DNA of 9,149 nt from Bacteroidales bacterium (GTDB lineage Bacteria; Bacteroidota; Bacteroidia; Bacteroidales; UBA932): NCBI GenBank assembly GCA_017461285.1, contig JAFTYS010000074.1, positions 1-9,149 of the forward strand, read 5' to 3'. The notes below the pieces were generated by a model. That model searched no databases. It saw only the letters and a program-made list of their open reading frames with translations, and was not told the DNA's origin. This document shows, in pieces, positions 1-8,081 of the stretch; position 1 is the first letter of the stretch; every line of letters begins with the position of its first letter. Both the position numbers and the translations under genes were made by a program.

Positions 1-98
<98 letters not shown>

Positions 99-109
99 TT
101 TCTTATACG

Positions 110-142
110 ACACCCTGTCATCATCCGATGACGGGGTGTTTT
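110..142 (+). terminator. Rho-independent terminator of the rRNA operon
   Basis: ACACCCTGTCATC (110-122) pairs with GATGACGGGGTGT (127-139) across a four-base ATCC loop, giving 13 pairs with one T-G. It is followed directly by a short T run (139-142). It sits 11 bases after the 5S gene and before eno, so it should end rRNA transcription and insulate eno. Confidence 0.9.
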
Positions 143-158
143 GCTGTATGGCAGGAAG

Positions 159-1474
<1,316 letters not shown>

Positions 1475-1488
1475 ATGCATATATAATG

Positions 1489-1520
1489 AAAAACGCCTTT
1501 CAGTCTGAAAGGCGTTTTTT
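1489..1520. terminator. bidirectional Rho-independent terminator shared by eno and tRNA-Ala
   Basis: A perfect stem AAAAACGCCTTTC (1489-1501) pairs with GAAAGGCGTTTTT (1507-1519) around a five-base loop. It has a T run on the + strand (1515-1520) and, because of the A run on the other side, a T run on the minus strand too. It begins 14 bases after the eno stop and lies 1 base beyond the tRNA-Ala 3' end, so one hairpin serves two convergent transcripts. Confidence 0.92.
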
Positions 1521-1521
1521 G

Positions 1522-1595
1522 TGGAGATAGTCGGAGTCGAACCGACGACTTCCTGCTTGCAAAGCAGGCGCTCTAGCCAACTGAGCTATACCCCC
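1522..1595 (-). tRNA. tRNA-Ala, anticodon TGC
   Basis: Read on the minus strand, the 74-base sequence folds as a full cloverleaf. The acceptor GGGGGTA pairs with TATCTCC, the D stem is GCTC/GAGC, the anticodon stem CCTGC/GCAGG surrounds the loop TTTGCAA with anticodon TGC, and the T stem GTCGG/CCGAC surrounds TTCGACT. The G3-T70 pair (a G-U wobble in the RNA) is the classic alanine identity element, and the discriminator is A. CCA is not encoded, so the tail is added after transcription. It is a single tRNA outside any rRNA spacer and has its own promoter and terminator. Confidence 0.97.
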
Positions 1596-1611
1596 GTCTT
1601 GTTTGCGGATG

Positions 1612-1643
1612 CAAATATGATACTTTTTTTTGAAATAGTCAAA
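1612..1643 (-). promoter_or_regulatory. promoter of tRNA-Ala (Bacteroidota type)
   Basis: On the minus strand, TTTG (1643-1640) is followed after 20 bases by CATATTTG (1619-1612), close to the TAnnTTTG -7 consensus. A C follows, as often seen. The spacing is exactly that expected for the Bacteroidota primary sigma factor. A run of eight A residues on the same strand lies between the elements. Transcription would begin near 1605, about ten bases before the mature tRNA 5' end. Confidence 0.75.
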
Positions 1644-1655
1644 TATTTCTGAGAA

Positions 1656-2240
1656 TTATGCCGAAATTCTTCTGATTACCATCTTTGCAAGACTTCCGAA
1701 TACCCATCCGGCCATAGCGCCAATGCATATTCCGACAATCACATCACCAAGAAAATGCTTGCCGACGAAAATGCGGCTTATTGCGACCAATGTCGCCCAT
1801 ATGTACATCCAGGCCGCGTATCCTCTGTATTTGAGCCTATTGTCTGTGCGCAGACCTATCAATGTGCTGGTCGCCAGTCCGAATGCATTTGCTGCATGAG
1901 CGGAGAAGAAACTGAATTGCCCTCCGCTTTCCAGGATATGCAGCCCGTTGTGAAGCATGAACGGGTCATGACATGGTCTCAATCTTTCTGTAAGAGCCTT
2001 TATGAAATTTGATGACTGGTCGCAGAATCCGAATGTGAGGGCGGCGGCTGCGACTACGATGAGCCCTTTCTTCCATCCGAGTCTTTGTATCAGGAATGCT
2101 ACGATTATTATATACATCGGCACCCAGATGGGGATGTTTGAAAACGTTTCCCATATCGGGTCTGTGAATGCAGAATGCCAGCTGTTGACCTCCAGGGTCG
2201 CCAGCTGGTCTGCCTTCTCAAGTGTCTGCCAGATGCTCAT
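1656..2240 (-). CDS. PAP2-family membrane phosphatase
   Basis: This is a 194-residue integral membrane acid phosphatase of the PAP2 (type 2 phosphatidic acid phosphatase) superfamily. The three phosphatase motifs are visible: K81-x6-R88-P89; the second motif as S113-A114-H115, where many members have PSGH; and S155-R156 with G160, H162 and D166, fitting SRxxxGxHxxxD. H115 and H162 are the expected general acid and nucleophile. Hydrophobic segments lie near 37-52, 57-74, 117-130, 140-158 and 165-187, so the active site should face the periplasm. Known members act on phosphatidic acid, undecaprenyl diphosphate or lipid A phosphates (LpxE/LpxF); the sequence does not decide among these. The start lies one base after the obg stop (TAA-C-ATG), which implies coupled translation and shared transcription with obg. 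No terminator separates its end from the tRNA-Ala promoter. Confidence 0.88.
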   Translation of the reverse strand: MSIWQTLEKADQLATLEVNSWHSAFTDPIWETFSNIPIWVPMYIIIVAFLIQRLGWKKGLIVVAAAALTFGFCDQSSNFIKALTERLRPCHDPFMLHNGLHILESGGQFSFFSAHAANAFGLATSTLIGLRTDNRLKYRGYAAWMYIWATLVAISRIFVGKHFLGDVIVGICIGAMAGWVFGSLAKMVIRRISA

Positions 2241-2241
2241 G

Positions 2242-3297
2242 TTACAGGATCATTTCGTTTTCGTCACCGGGGAAGAGCACAACAGGAGCGTCTTCTTCTT
2301 CCACTTCACGGTGGAGGGCTTCCCAGAGGAGGTCTTTAAGCTCTTTGATGCCTTCCTGAGTGAATGAAGATATGAATACATGCGGAAGATCGGTCGGAAG
2401 CTGGGCTTCGATCTCTGATTTCAACTGATCGTCAAGCATGTCGGATTTTGTGATGGCAAGAACCCTGTCTTTGACAAGTAGCTCAGGATTGTATTCACGC
2501 AGCTCGTTCAGAAGCACTTCATATCCTTCCTTGATGTCGTCCTGATCGGCTGCGACCATGAACAGAAGTATGGAGTTGCGTTCGATATGCCTGAGGAATC
2601 TCATTCCTATTCCCTTGCCTTCGTGAGCACCTTCGATGATACCCGGAATATCCGCCATTACGAAGGACTTGTCGTCATAGTAGCTGACGATTCCCAGGTT
2701 CGGCTCCAATGTGGTGAAAGGGTAGTCTGCGATCTTCGGACGCGCCGCCGATACGGTAGAAAGAAGAGTGGATTTGCCCGCATTAGGGAATCCTACCAGA
2801 CCTACGTCCGCGAGAAGCTTCAGTTCGAGGATGAACCATCCTTCTTCGTAAGGCTCTCCAGGCTGTGAATATCTAGGGGTCTGGTTGGTCGCTGTCTTGA
2901 AATTGTTGTTTCCAAGTCCGCCTCTGCCACCCTTGACGAGGATCTTTTCCTCGTATGGCTCAACGAGTTCAAAGAGGATCTCTCCTGTTTCCGCATCTTT
3001 TGCAACGGTGCCGAGAGGAACGTCCAGATATATGTCTTCTCCGTTCTTTCCTTTCTGGAGCTGTCCGCTTCCGGCACCTCCGTGCTCTGCCATGATATGC
3101 TTGCGGTACTTCAGGTGGATGAGCGTCCAGAACTGAGGATTCGCGCGAAGGATGATGTGTCCTCCTCTTCCTCCGTCACCTCCGTCAGGGCCTCCCTTAG
3201 GAACATATTTCTCCCTCCTCATGTGCGTAGAACCCGCACCTCCATTGCCGGAACGGCAATAGATCTTTACATAGTCTATGAAATTGCTGTCTGCCAT
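2242..3297 (-). CDS. obg: Obg-family GTPase (ribosome assembly)
   Basis: Obg is an essential GTPase that binds the 50S subunit, acts in late ribosome assembly and has links to ppGpp. Residues 1-158 form the glycine-rich Obg fold. The G domain follows: G1 GFPNAGKS at 169-176, G2 TTLEP at 195-199, G3 DIPG at 216-219, G4 TKSD at 283-286 (threonine where NKxD is canonical) and G5 around SSF at 310-312. The 351-residue protein ends soon after the G domain with an acidic tail (EVEEEDAP), so the C-terminal OCT domain of longer Obg proteins such as the roughly 430-residue B. subtilis one is absent. The ATG at 3297 begins the conserved [10 protein letters not shown] segment and is well supported. Upstream lies its own likely promoter, overlapping the end of the lipid kinase gene; downstream PAP2 follows after one base. 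Confidence 0.96.
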   Translation of the reverse strand: MADSNFIDYVKIYCRSGNGGAGSTHMRREKYVPKGGPDGGDGGRGGHIILRANPQFWTLIHLKYRKHIMAEHGGAGSGQLQKGKNGEDIYLDVPLGTVAKDAETGEILFELVEPYEEKILVKGGRGGLGNNNFKTATNQTPRYSQPGEPYEEGWFILELKLLADVGLVGFPNAGKSTLLSTVSAARPKIADYPFTTLEPNLGIVSYYDDKSFVMADIPGIIEGAHEGKGIGMRFLRHIERNSILLFMVAADQDDIKEGYEVLLNELREYNPELLVKDRVLAITKSDMLDDQLKSEIEAQLPTDLPHVFISSFTQEGIKELKDLLWEALHREVEEEDAPVVLFPGDENEMIL

Positions 3298-3308
3298 GAT
3301 ATGTTATA

Positions 3309-3324
3309 ATTATCGTTCGATAAT
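3309..3324. repeat. 7-bp-arm inverted repeat in the obg leader
   Basis: ATTATCG (3309-3315) and CGATAAT (3318-3324) are perfect inverted arms separated by two bases, about 12 bases before the obg start. The two-base gap is too small for a full RNA hairpin, so as RNA it would form about six pairs. As DNA it has the symmetry of a small operator. Function unknown. Confidence 0.4.
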
Positions 3325-3334
3325 ATATACTTCT

Positions 3335-3346
3335 TTTTGTACAAAA
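3335..3346. repeat. 12-base palindrome in the obg leader
   Basis: TTTTGTACAAAA is a perfect palindrome centred on GTAC. It lies just downstream of the predicted obg transcript start. It is AT-rich and could arise by chance, but it is the second symmetric site within 40 bases of leader. Function unknown. Confidence 0.3.
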
Positions 3347-3357
3347 GATTACAGTTG

Positions 3358-3390
3358 CAAAGTTAACATTTCTTTTCATTAAGGCACAAT
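3358..3390 (-). promoter_or_regulatory. internal promoter upstream of obg
   Basis: On the minus strand TAACTTTG (3365-3358) matches the TAnnTTTG -7 consensus exactly and is followed by C. ATTG (3390-3387), a three-of-four match to the -33 TTTG, lies 21 bases upstream and inside the last codons of the lipid kinase gene. Transcription would start near 3351, leaving a leader of about 54 bases. This would let obg and PAP2 be expressed independently of the upstream genes, although no terminator is seen that would block read-through. Confidence 0.6.
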
Positions 3391-4218
3391 CACCTTCAGG
3401 GCGTGCTCGATAATCTTTATGTCGATCTTTTCGCCTGCTTCGAACCAGTCGCCGTCTGCGTGGGCTGGGCCAGGCTTTTCGCGCGTTATCTTTATGTCCT
3501 TGCCTTTGTAGCAGTGGATGTTCGGAGCTTTGTCTACAGTTCCGCTGACAAGCATCAGCCCAAGAACTGGTATCTCAATGTCATGGAAGTCTTCCACGAT
3601 CGTTATGTCGAGGATTCCGTCACTGCAGTCGGCAAGGGGAGTTACTTTTGCCGAATGGCCCCATCTGTCGGAATTCCCTACCGTGATCATCACTGCTTCA
3701 TGCTCGGACTTCTGTCCGTCTATTTCGATGGTGAACCTTTCTGCCTTATGGTCCTTCCAGGATATGATCGCCTGTTCAAGATAGCTGACAAGCCCTCTCT
3801 TCCCTGATTTTGCAAACCGCTCGCTTACTATTGCATCAAGTCCTACTCCGCATACGGAGAAGAAGTATCTTCCGTTTATGATGCCGGCGTCCATAGGCTG
3901 GACCTTGCCGGCTTCTATGATCCGCAGGCTCCTGTTTATGTCGTGGTTCAGTCCCAGATGCAAGGCTAAGCCGTCTCCGCTGCCTTTTGGTATGATTCCA
4001 AGAGTCTTGTCTGTTCCCATCAGACCGCGTGCAACCTCGTTGACTGTTCCATCTCCTCCTACTGCAACCACTATTTCTTCTTCAGCTTCGCGTGCAAGCT
4101 TCTCTGCGTGGCCGGCGTACTCCGTATAGACGACCCTGCAGTCCTTTTTCTTAAGTCTGCTGACGATGCCGGTCTTGCTGCCGTGTCCGGATATAGGGTT
4201 TACTATAAACAGTATCAT
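3379..4218 (-). CDS. diacylglycerol-kinase-family lipid kinase
   Basis: This 279-residue protein has the DAGK catalytic fold shared by DgkB, YegS and sphingosine kinases. Such enzymes use ATP to phosphorylate a lipid hydroxyl at the inner face of the membrane. Visible motifs are NPISG at 7-11; the nucleotide-binding GGDGT at 54-58 followed by N60-E61; GSGDGLA at 79-85, where many members have GTxND; DGILD at 200-204; and a terminal ADGD around 254-257. No membrane segment or signal is seen, so it should be cytoplasmic and peripheral. Its ATG overlaps the stop of the EptA-like gene (ATGA), which implies co-translation. The context suggests diacylglycerol released by that transferase as substrate. 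Sphingoid bases are an alternative, since many Bacteroidales make sphingolipids; the sequence alone cannot decide. The obg promoter overlaps its 3' end. Confidence 0.88.
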   Translation of the reverse strand: MILFIVNPISGHGSKTGIVSRLKKKDCRVVYTEYAGHAEKLAREAEEEIVVAVGGDGTVNEVARGLMGTDKTLGIIPKGSGDGLALHLGLNHDINRSLRIIEAGKVQPMDAGIINGRYFFSVCGVGLDAIVSERFAKSGKRGLVSYLEQAIISWKDHKAERFTIEIDGQKSEHEAVMITVGNSDRWGHSAKVTPLADCSDGILDITIVEDFHDIEIPVLGLMLVSGTVDKAPNIHCYKGKDIKITREKPGPAHADGDWFEAGEKIDIKIIEHALKVIVP

Positions 4219-5735
4219 TCGAATATATTCTTGTCTTCGTCGTAAATCGGGCTTTCCACTCCCAGGAAGTTCAATATGCTGTGGAAGACATGGTACTGTC
4301 CCACCTTTTCAAGCTGTTTTATGTTCGTATCTTCATCAGAGTCCCAGACAATGAACGGAATCTCCACCTGTTCCTTCGGTGCCATCGACATCGGCACTCC
4401 GTGCATGTAGAGATTGTTTTCGCCCAATGATTCCCCATGGTCAGAAACATACATCATGCAGCAGCGGCGATCAGGAATCTCCTTCAGAACTTCGATTACA
4501 GAATGTATCAGCCAGTCGGTATAAATGATGGTATTGTCGTAGGAGTTCATGAGTTCATCATGGTCGGCCTTCGACATTTCCACTGTCGTACAAACGGGCG
4601 TAAACGTTTCGAACTCAGCAGGATACTTCTTGAAGTATGTCGGTCCATGGCTTGTGTTCGTATGTATGATTACGAGTGTCTTCGCCTTTTCCGAATTCAG
4701 GATGTCTTCCTTCAGACCTTCCAGAAGGATGCCGTCATATCTGTCGTCAGCTTCAGGGAATCTGGCCTTCAGGTCCTTCACCTTATAGTATTTGCCGATA
4801 TGTACAGGAGGCTCTCCCCAGTTGCTGGTCCTCCAAGAGACGTCGACTCCTGCTCTGTGGAGGTAGTTCGGCAGAATTTCATAAAGCTTGTTGACCGGAC
4901 CGTGGTCGAGGATAGCCTTTACTCCGGCGGTCGTATAGGTCGCGGCTGCATCAGCCATCAGCGCAGTCACGCTGTCCTTGGCTGTGAACGGATTCGTCTC
5001 CCTTTCGTATCCGTAAAGCGAGAAATGGTCCCTTCTTGCGGATTCGCCTATGATCAGCACACATACATCAGGATTGTCATTTGTGATGACCGCGTCTGGA
5101 AGAAGAATCTCCTTTGCGTTGCGTTTCTTTTCCGCGCTGTAATATCTGAAAGTGTTCACCGTATATGACCATGGCATCAGAAGGCTGCCAAGTTCAGTCG
5201 AATTCCTGTCGATCCAGGGCCAGTTCTTCATATGCCCCAAGGCTACGGCGAGAACTATGCCCAATCCAGCTCCGATATTTGTAAGAAAGCGTCTGAATGA
5301 GCCGTACTCCACCTTTTGAATGAACAGATAGATGCATGGCACGATGCCGAGGAAAACGACGTACAGGACCGCAGAAAGCGAAAAGAATCCTGAAGCTTCA
5401 GAGAACTGTGTGTTGAAGACGTTTCCCATCATCTTGTCTGTGATGAGTACTTCGTAAGAGTTTATAAAGTAAAGACTTATCGCGTCCGCTATGAACATGA
5501 AGCCCAATATGCACTTTCCGACGATCCGACCGGCGTACAGTACGAGATAGTAGAAGAAGAAGTTCAGCGCCAGCATCAGTACCGCCAGTCCGGCAAATAT
5601 CAGCGTCCCGTTCAGACCGCCCTCCGTGTTTTCGATAACGAGGCGGAAGAAAGGGAAGTGGTAGGCCACCAATGTGAATATGCTGAGGACCACGCACATC
5701 GTGGTCAGCTTTATCCTGTCTTTGAAAAGTTTCAT
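4215..5735 (-). CDS. EptA-like phosphoethanolamine transferase
   Basis: The 506-residue inner-membrane enzyme has about five N-terminal membrane helices (near 10-31, 44-67, 71-93, 118-139 and 152-169) and a periplasmic alkaline-phosphatase-like (sulfatase-fold) domain. Family members (EptA, CptA, MCR) move phosphoethanolamine from phosphatidylethanolamine to lipid A or core sugar. Key residues can be matched: E231 in GESARRDHFSLYGYER, a likely nucleophile T269 (or T268) in TYTTAGV, H363 in TSHGPTYF, D432-H433 in SDHGESLGE and H445 in YMHG. The E-to-T spacing is nearly that of MCR-1 (E246-T285). The cysteines that flank the nucleophile in EptA/MCR (SCGT...PC) are absent. Its start overlaps the PHP gene stop (ATGA), and its stop overlaps the lipid kinase start. 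The acceptor is unknown: lipid A phosphate, a core sugar or another envelope glycan are all possible. Confidence 0.9.
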   Translation of the reverse strand: MKLFKDRIKLTTMCVVLSIFTLVAYHFPFFRLVIENTEGGLNGTLIFAGLAVLMLALNFFFYYLVLYAGRIVGKCILGFMFIADAISLYFINSYEVLITDKMMGNVFNTQFSEASGFFSLSAVLYVVFLGIVPCIYLFIQKVEYGSFRRFLTNIGAGLGIVLAVALGHMKNWPWIDRNSTELGSLLMPWSYTVNTFRYYSAEKKRNAKEILLPDAVITNDNPDVCVLIIGESARRDHFSLYGYERETNPFTAKDSVTALMADAAATYTTAGVKAILDHGPVNKLYEILPNYLHRAGVDVSWRTSNWGEPPVHIGKYYKVKDLKARFPEADDRYDGILLEGLKEDILNSEKAKTLVIIHTNTSHGPTYFKKYPAEFETFTPVCTTVEMSKADHDELMNSYDNTIIYTDWLIHSVIEVLKEIPDRRCCMMYVSDHGESLGENNLYMHGVPMSMAPKEQVEIPFIVWDSDEDTNIKQLEKVGQYHVFHSILNFLGVESPIYDEDKNIFE

Positions 5736-6934
5736 TTCCTTATCGTTTTTACCAGTAATGCTGCAGTTCCAATGAACAGAAGCAGCACAAGAAGATTATA
5801 AAGGACTGTCAGAATCCAGCTGATTGAATGTGACGGCCCGTTGAATGGGTCTGGATCTGCCGATGCGTCATATCTCGCGAACGGATTGGTGTAGATGACC
5901 TCTCCGTCAGGGAAATATGCTGTGATTCTGGCGTAATTGTCTTCTGCCTTCATTGCATATTCGATGCCGCAGGTGTCTGTAACATGCTTCAGCACAGCAT
6001 GATTCTGGCCTGTAACCTTTATGCTGTCCGCGTTTTCTGAGAGAGACATGTATATGGATGATCCGTCAAGGCCGATGTCCTTGATGGATGGCAGGTTCGT
6101 GTTTCCGGCATATTTGGCGTTCCAGTCTCCCTTTCCGTAATCAGGAACCCTCATCGAATAATAGCATCCGTCCATCAAAGTCTTGCGTATGTCCTCGTAT
6201 GATGCGGAAGGTGTACACAGGAAATTACATCTGACTGCTATGCGTGAAGACCTGTCGGGATAGTGCAGATCGTCGTTTGCGAGTCCGAAGCTGTAATGGC
6301 CGGCGCTCAAAGCCCAGTCCCAGTATTCGTTTTCTGTGCTTTTCCCGCTGTCAAGCTCCATGATTTCGTATCCGCAGAGCTTCTCCATCTGCTCTTTCGA
6401 TATGCTGTTTGTCCTAAGCGGATGATTGAACTGGATGAAGTCAGAATCCTTGCCGAGAAGGTCGAACTGGAACTGTTTCTGGAAGGTAAACAGCGGCAGA
6501 AGATGGTCGAAACGGTTCACCTTGCCGCTTCCGAATACAAGCTTGTGGTATTTGAACAGGTTGTAGCCATGTTCATAGACATTGACCTGCAGGGCAGGGT
6601 CGAAAGGATGAACGGTAAGTTCATTGTGGTTTGAGAAGGTCACGATGTCATATCCGAATTCCTCATATGCATCATAGACTTCTCCCGGCCAGTATTCACA
6701 TTCGTTGAATATGCCTTCCACACGTGTGTGGGTGTGGAAATTTGCTCTTTTCCAGCAATAAGCCGTGTCAAGGTTCCTGTACGGATTGAAGATGTCCGGG
6801 CCTGTGAACGGAGAAGGATCGTCATAGGTATAAACAGGACTGACGCTTGTTGCAAAGATTGCCATGAAGGCAATCAGCACAACAGAAGCGACAGTCTTAG
6901 CTATTATGACGAGTGTTTTCCTTAATATATGCAT
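5732..6934 (-). CDS. membrane-anchored PHP-domain protein, putative periplasmic phosphoesterase
   Basis: The 400-residue protein has one hydrophobic segment at about 8-30 and another at about 371-396, with basic ends (MHILRK and KTIRK). By the positive-inside rule both ends are cytoplasmic and residues 31-370 lie outside the membrane. That part carries PHP metal-binding motifs in order: H67-T-H69, N102-H103 in TFSNHNE, N170-H171-P172 and the end motif N220-D221-D222-L223-H224. E121/H122 and E193/D195 are further candidate ligands. PHP proteins hydrolyse phosphoesters with a di- or trinuclear metal site; most known members are cytoplasmic. Residues after about 280 have no recognised domain and look beta-rich. 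Its start overlaps the adk stop (TGATG) and its stop overlaps the EptA-like start (ATGA). Substrate unknown; a lipid or glycan head group is a guess from context. Confidence 0.8.
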   Translation of the reverse strand: MHILRKTLVIIAKTVASVVLIAFMAIFATSVSPVYTYDDPSPFTGPDIFNPYRNLDTAYCWKRANFHTHTRVEGIFNECEYWPGEVYDAYEEFGYDIVTFSNHNELTVHPFDPALQVNVYEHGYNLFKYHKLVFGSGKVNRFDHLLPLFTFQKQFQFDLLGKDSDFIQFNHPLRTNSISKEQMEKLCGYEIMELDSGKSTENEYWDWALSAGHYSFGLANDDLHYPDRSSRIAVRCNFLCTPSASYEDIRKTLMDGCYYSMRVPDYGKGDWNAKYAGNTNLPSIKDIGLDGSSIYMSLSENADSIKVTGQNHAVLKHVTDTCGIEYAMKAEDNYARITAYFPDGEVIYTNPFARYDASADPDPFNGPSHSISWILTVLYNLLVLLLFIGTAALLVKTIRK

Positions 6935-7506
6935 CAGAACTTATCCATGACTGAAAAGATGCGGTCCTTGACTTCTTCTATCGTTCCCGTACCGTCAATC
7001 TCGTTGTATTTCCCTGCTTTTGTATAGTATTCAATAAGCGGTTCAGTCTGGTCGTGATATGTTGTGATCCTTGTGTTTATGATCTCTTCGCTCGCATCGT
7101 CGGCGCGGCCTTCCTTGAGGGCGCGACCCTTGATGCGTTCCATGATCATCTCGTCTGGAATCATTATGGACACGGTAGCCGTCACTTCGGTTCCTGCCTT
7201 TGCAAGAATCTGATCAAGTGCCTCTGCCTGTGGAAGAGTCCTTGGGAAACCGTCCAGAAGGAAACCCTCGACGCCTGTCACGGTCTTGAACTCGTTCTCG
7301 ATCATTCCTTCCACCACTTCATCCGGAACCAGACATCCCTTTTCTATCAATGATTTTGCCAGGATTCCAAGTTCTGTCTCTGCTGCAATCTCCTTGCGCA
7401 GGAGCGCTCCCGTTGAAATGTGATGCAGGTTGTACTTCTCAACCATATATGTGGCCTGGGTGCCCTTTCCAGCCCCTGGAGGGCCAAATAAGATGTAGTA
7501 TTTCAT
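6934..7506 (-). CDS. adk: adenylate kinase
   Basis: Adenylate kinase catalyses ATP + AMP to 2 ADP in the cytoplasm and keeps adenylate pools balanced. The 190-residue protein is the short form with a reduced LID and no zinc cysteines. Visible are the P-loop GPPGAGKGT at 8-16, the AMP-binding STG at 31-33 with R37, and the family signature LDGFPRT at 84-90. Arginines lie in the LID region and beyond (R128, R134, R146). The ATG at 7506 directly precedes the first beta strand (KYYILFGPP), so the start is secure. It lies 11 bases after hpt and its TGA overlaps the ATG of the PHP gene by one base, placing a housekeeping gene in translational coupling with the lipid-related cassette. Low-complexity or frameshift signs are absent. 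Confidence 0.97.
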   Translation of the reverse strand: MKYYILFGPPGAGKGTQATYMVEKYNLHHISTGALLRKEIAAETELGILAKSLIEKGCLVPDEVVEGMIENEFKTVTGVEGFLLDGFPRTLPQAEALDQILAKAGTEVTATVSIMIPDEMIMERIKGRALKEGRADDASEEIINTRITTYHDQTEPLIEYYTKAGKYNEIDGTGTIEEVKDRIFSVMDKF

Positions 7507-7517
7507 GTTATTGCTTA

Positions 7518-8060
7518 TTATTCATCCAGAACATAGATGTCCTTGAAGTTTCGTCCCAACTCGTCGTAATCAAGACCGAATCCGACGATGAAGTCGTTCG
7601 GAATCTCCATTGCCACGTAGTCAAGCTTTACATCCTTCTTGTATGCGTCAGGCTTGAGGAGCATGGTGCATATCCTTGATTCTGATGCTCCCTTCTCTTC
7701 AAGTATCCTTTTAAGTTCGACTATTGTGTTTCCCGAATCCACGATATCTTCTATGACAATGACCCTTCTTCCGGTGATGTCTGCGGTCATGCCCATGGCC
7801 TGCTTTACCTTTCCGGTGGTGCTGGTGCCTTCATATGATGTGAGTTTTGTCGATACTACCTGGCAGTTGAATTCCAGTCTCTTCATCAGTTCAGCTGTGA
7901 ACATTATCGAACCGTTCAAAACACATAGAAGAACAGGAACGTCCGTGCATCCTCTGAAGTCTGCATTGATCTTTGCGGCGACCTGATCTATCGCCGTCGT
8001 GATCCTTTCATATGGAATCGACGTTCTGAACGTCTTGTCTTTCAGTGTTACCTTATTCAT
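7518..8060 (-). CDS. hpt: hypoxanthine phosphoribosyltransferase
   Basis: The enzyme salvages hypoxanthine (and usually guanine) with PRPP to form IMP/GMP in the cytoplasm. With the ATG at 8060 the protein has 180 residues, the usual family length. It shows the pyrophosphate loop LNG at 48-50, the flexible loop around SYEGTSTTGKV (75-85), the PRPP-binding motif VIVIEDIVDSGNT (100-112) with E104-D105, K136 for purine contact and DFIVGFGLDYDE (156-167). The frame stays open upstream to a TTG at 8084, but that codon falls inside the predicted -7 promoter element, so it would not be transcribed from that promoter. The ATG is therefore chosen. It is the first gene of the minus-strand operon, followed by adk after 11 bases. 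Confidence 0.95.
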   Translation of the reverse strand: MNKVTLKDKTFRTSIPYERITTAIDQVAAKINADFRGCTDVPVLLCVLNGSIMFTAELMKRLEFNCQVVSTKLTSYEGTSTTGKVKQAMGMTADITGRRVIVIEDIVDSGNTIVELKRILEEKGASESRICTMLLKPDAYKKDVKLDYVAMEIPNDFIVGFGLDYDELGRNFKDIYVLDE

Positions 8061-8081
8061 GACTTTTATCGAATAATCATA

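Noticed and set aside
110..142. A possible riboswitch or leader for eno
   Set aside because: The hairpin is a perfect stem with a T tail directly after the 5S gene and fits an rRNA operon terminator; the remaining 57 bases before eno hold no further structure that I can see.
2002..2367. A 121-codon + strand open frame crossing the obg-PAP2 junction
   Set aside because: It is antisense to two well-supported genes and its translation has no domain or consistent composition.
3197..3379. A 60-codon minus-strand frame covering the obg leader and first codons
   Set aside because: It overlaps the conserved N terminus of obg in another frame and the predicted promoter; no sign of a leader peptide with special codons.
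4437..5168. A 243-codon open frame on the + strand
   Set aside because: It lies wholly antisense to the EptA-like gene, whose motifs are clear, and its translation shows no recognisable domain; it is an antisense shadow.
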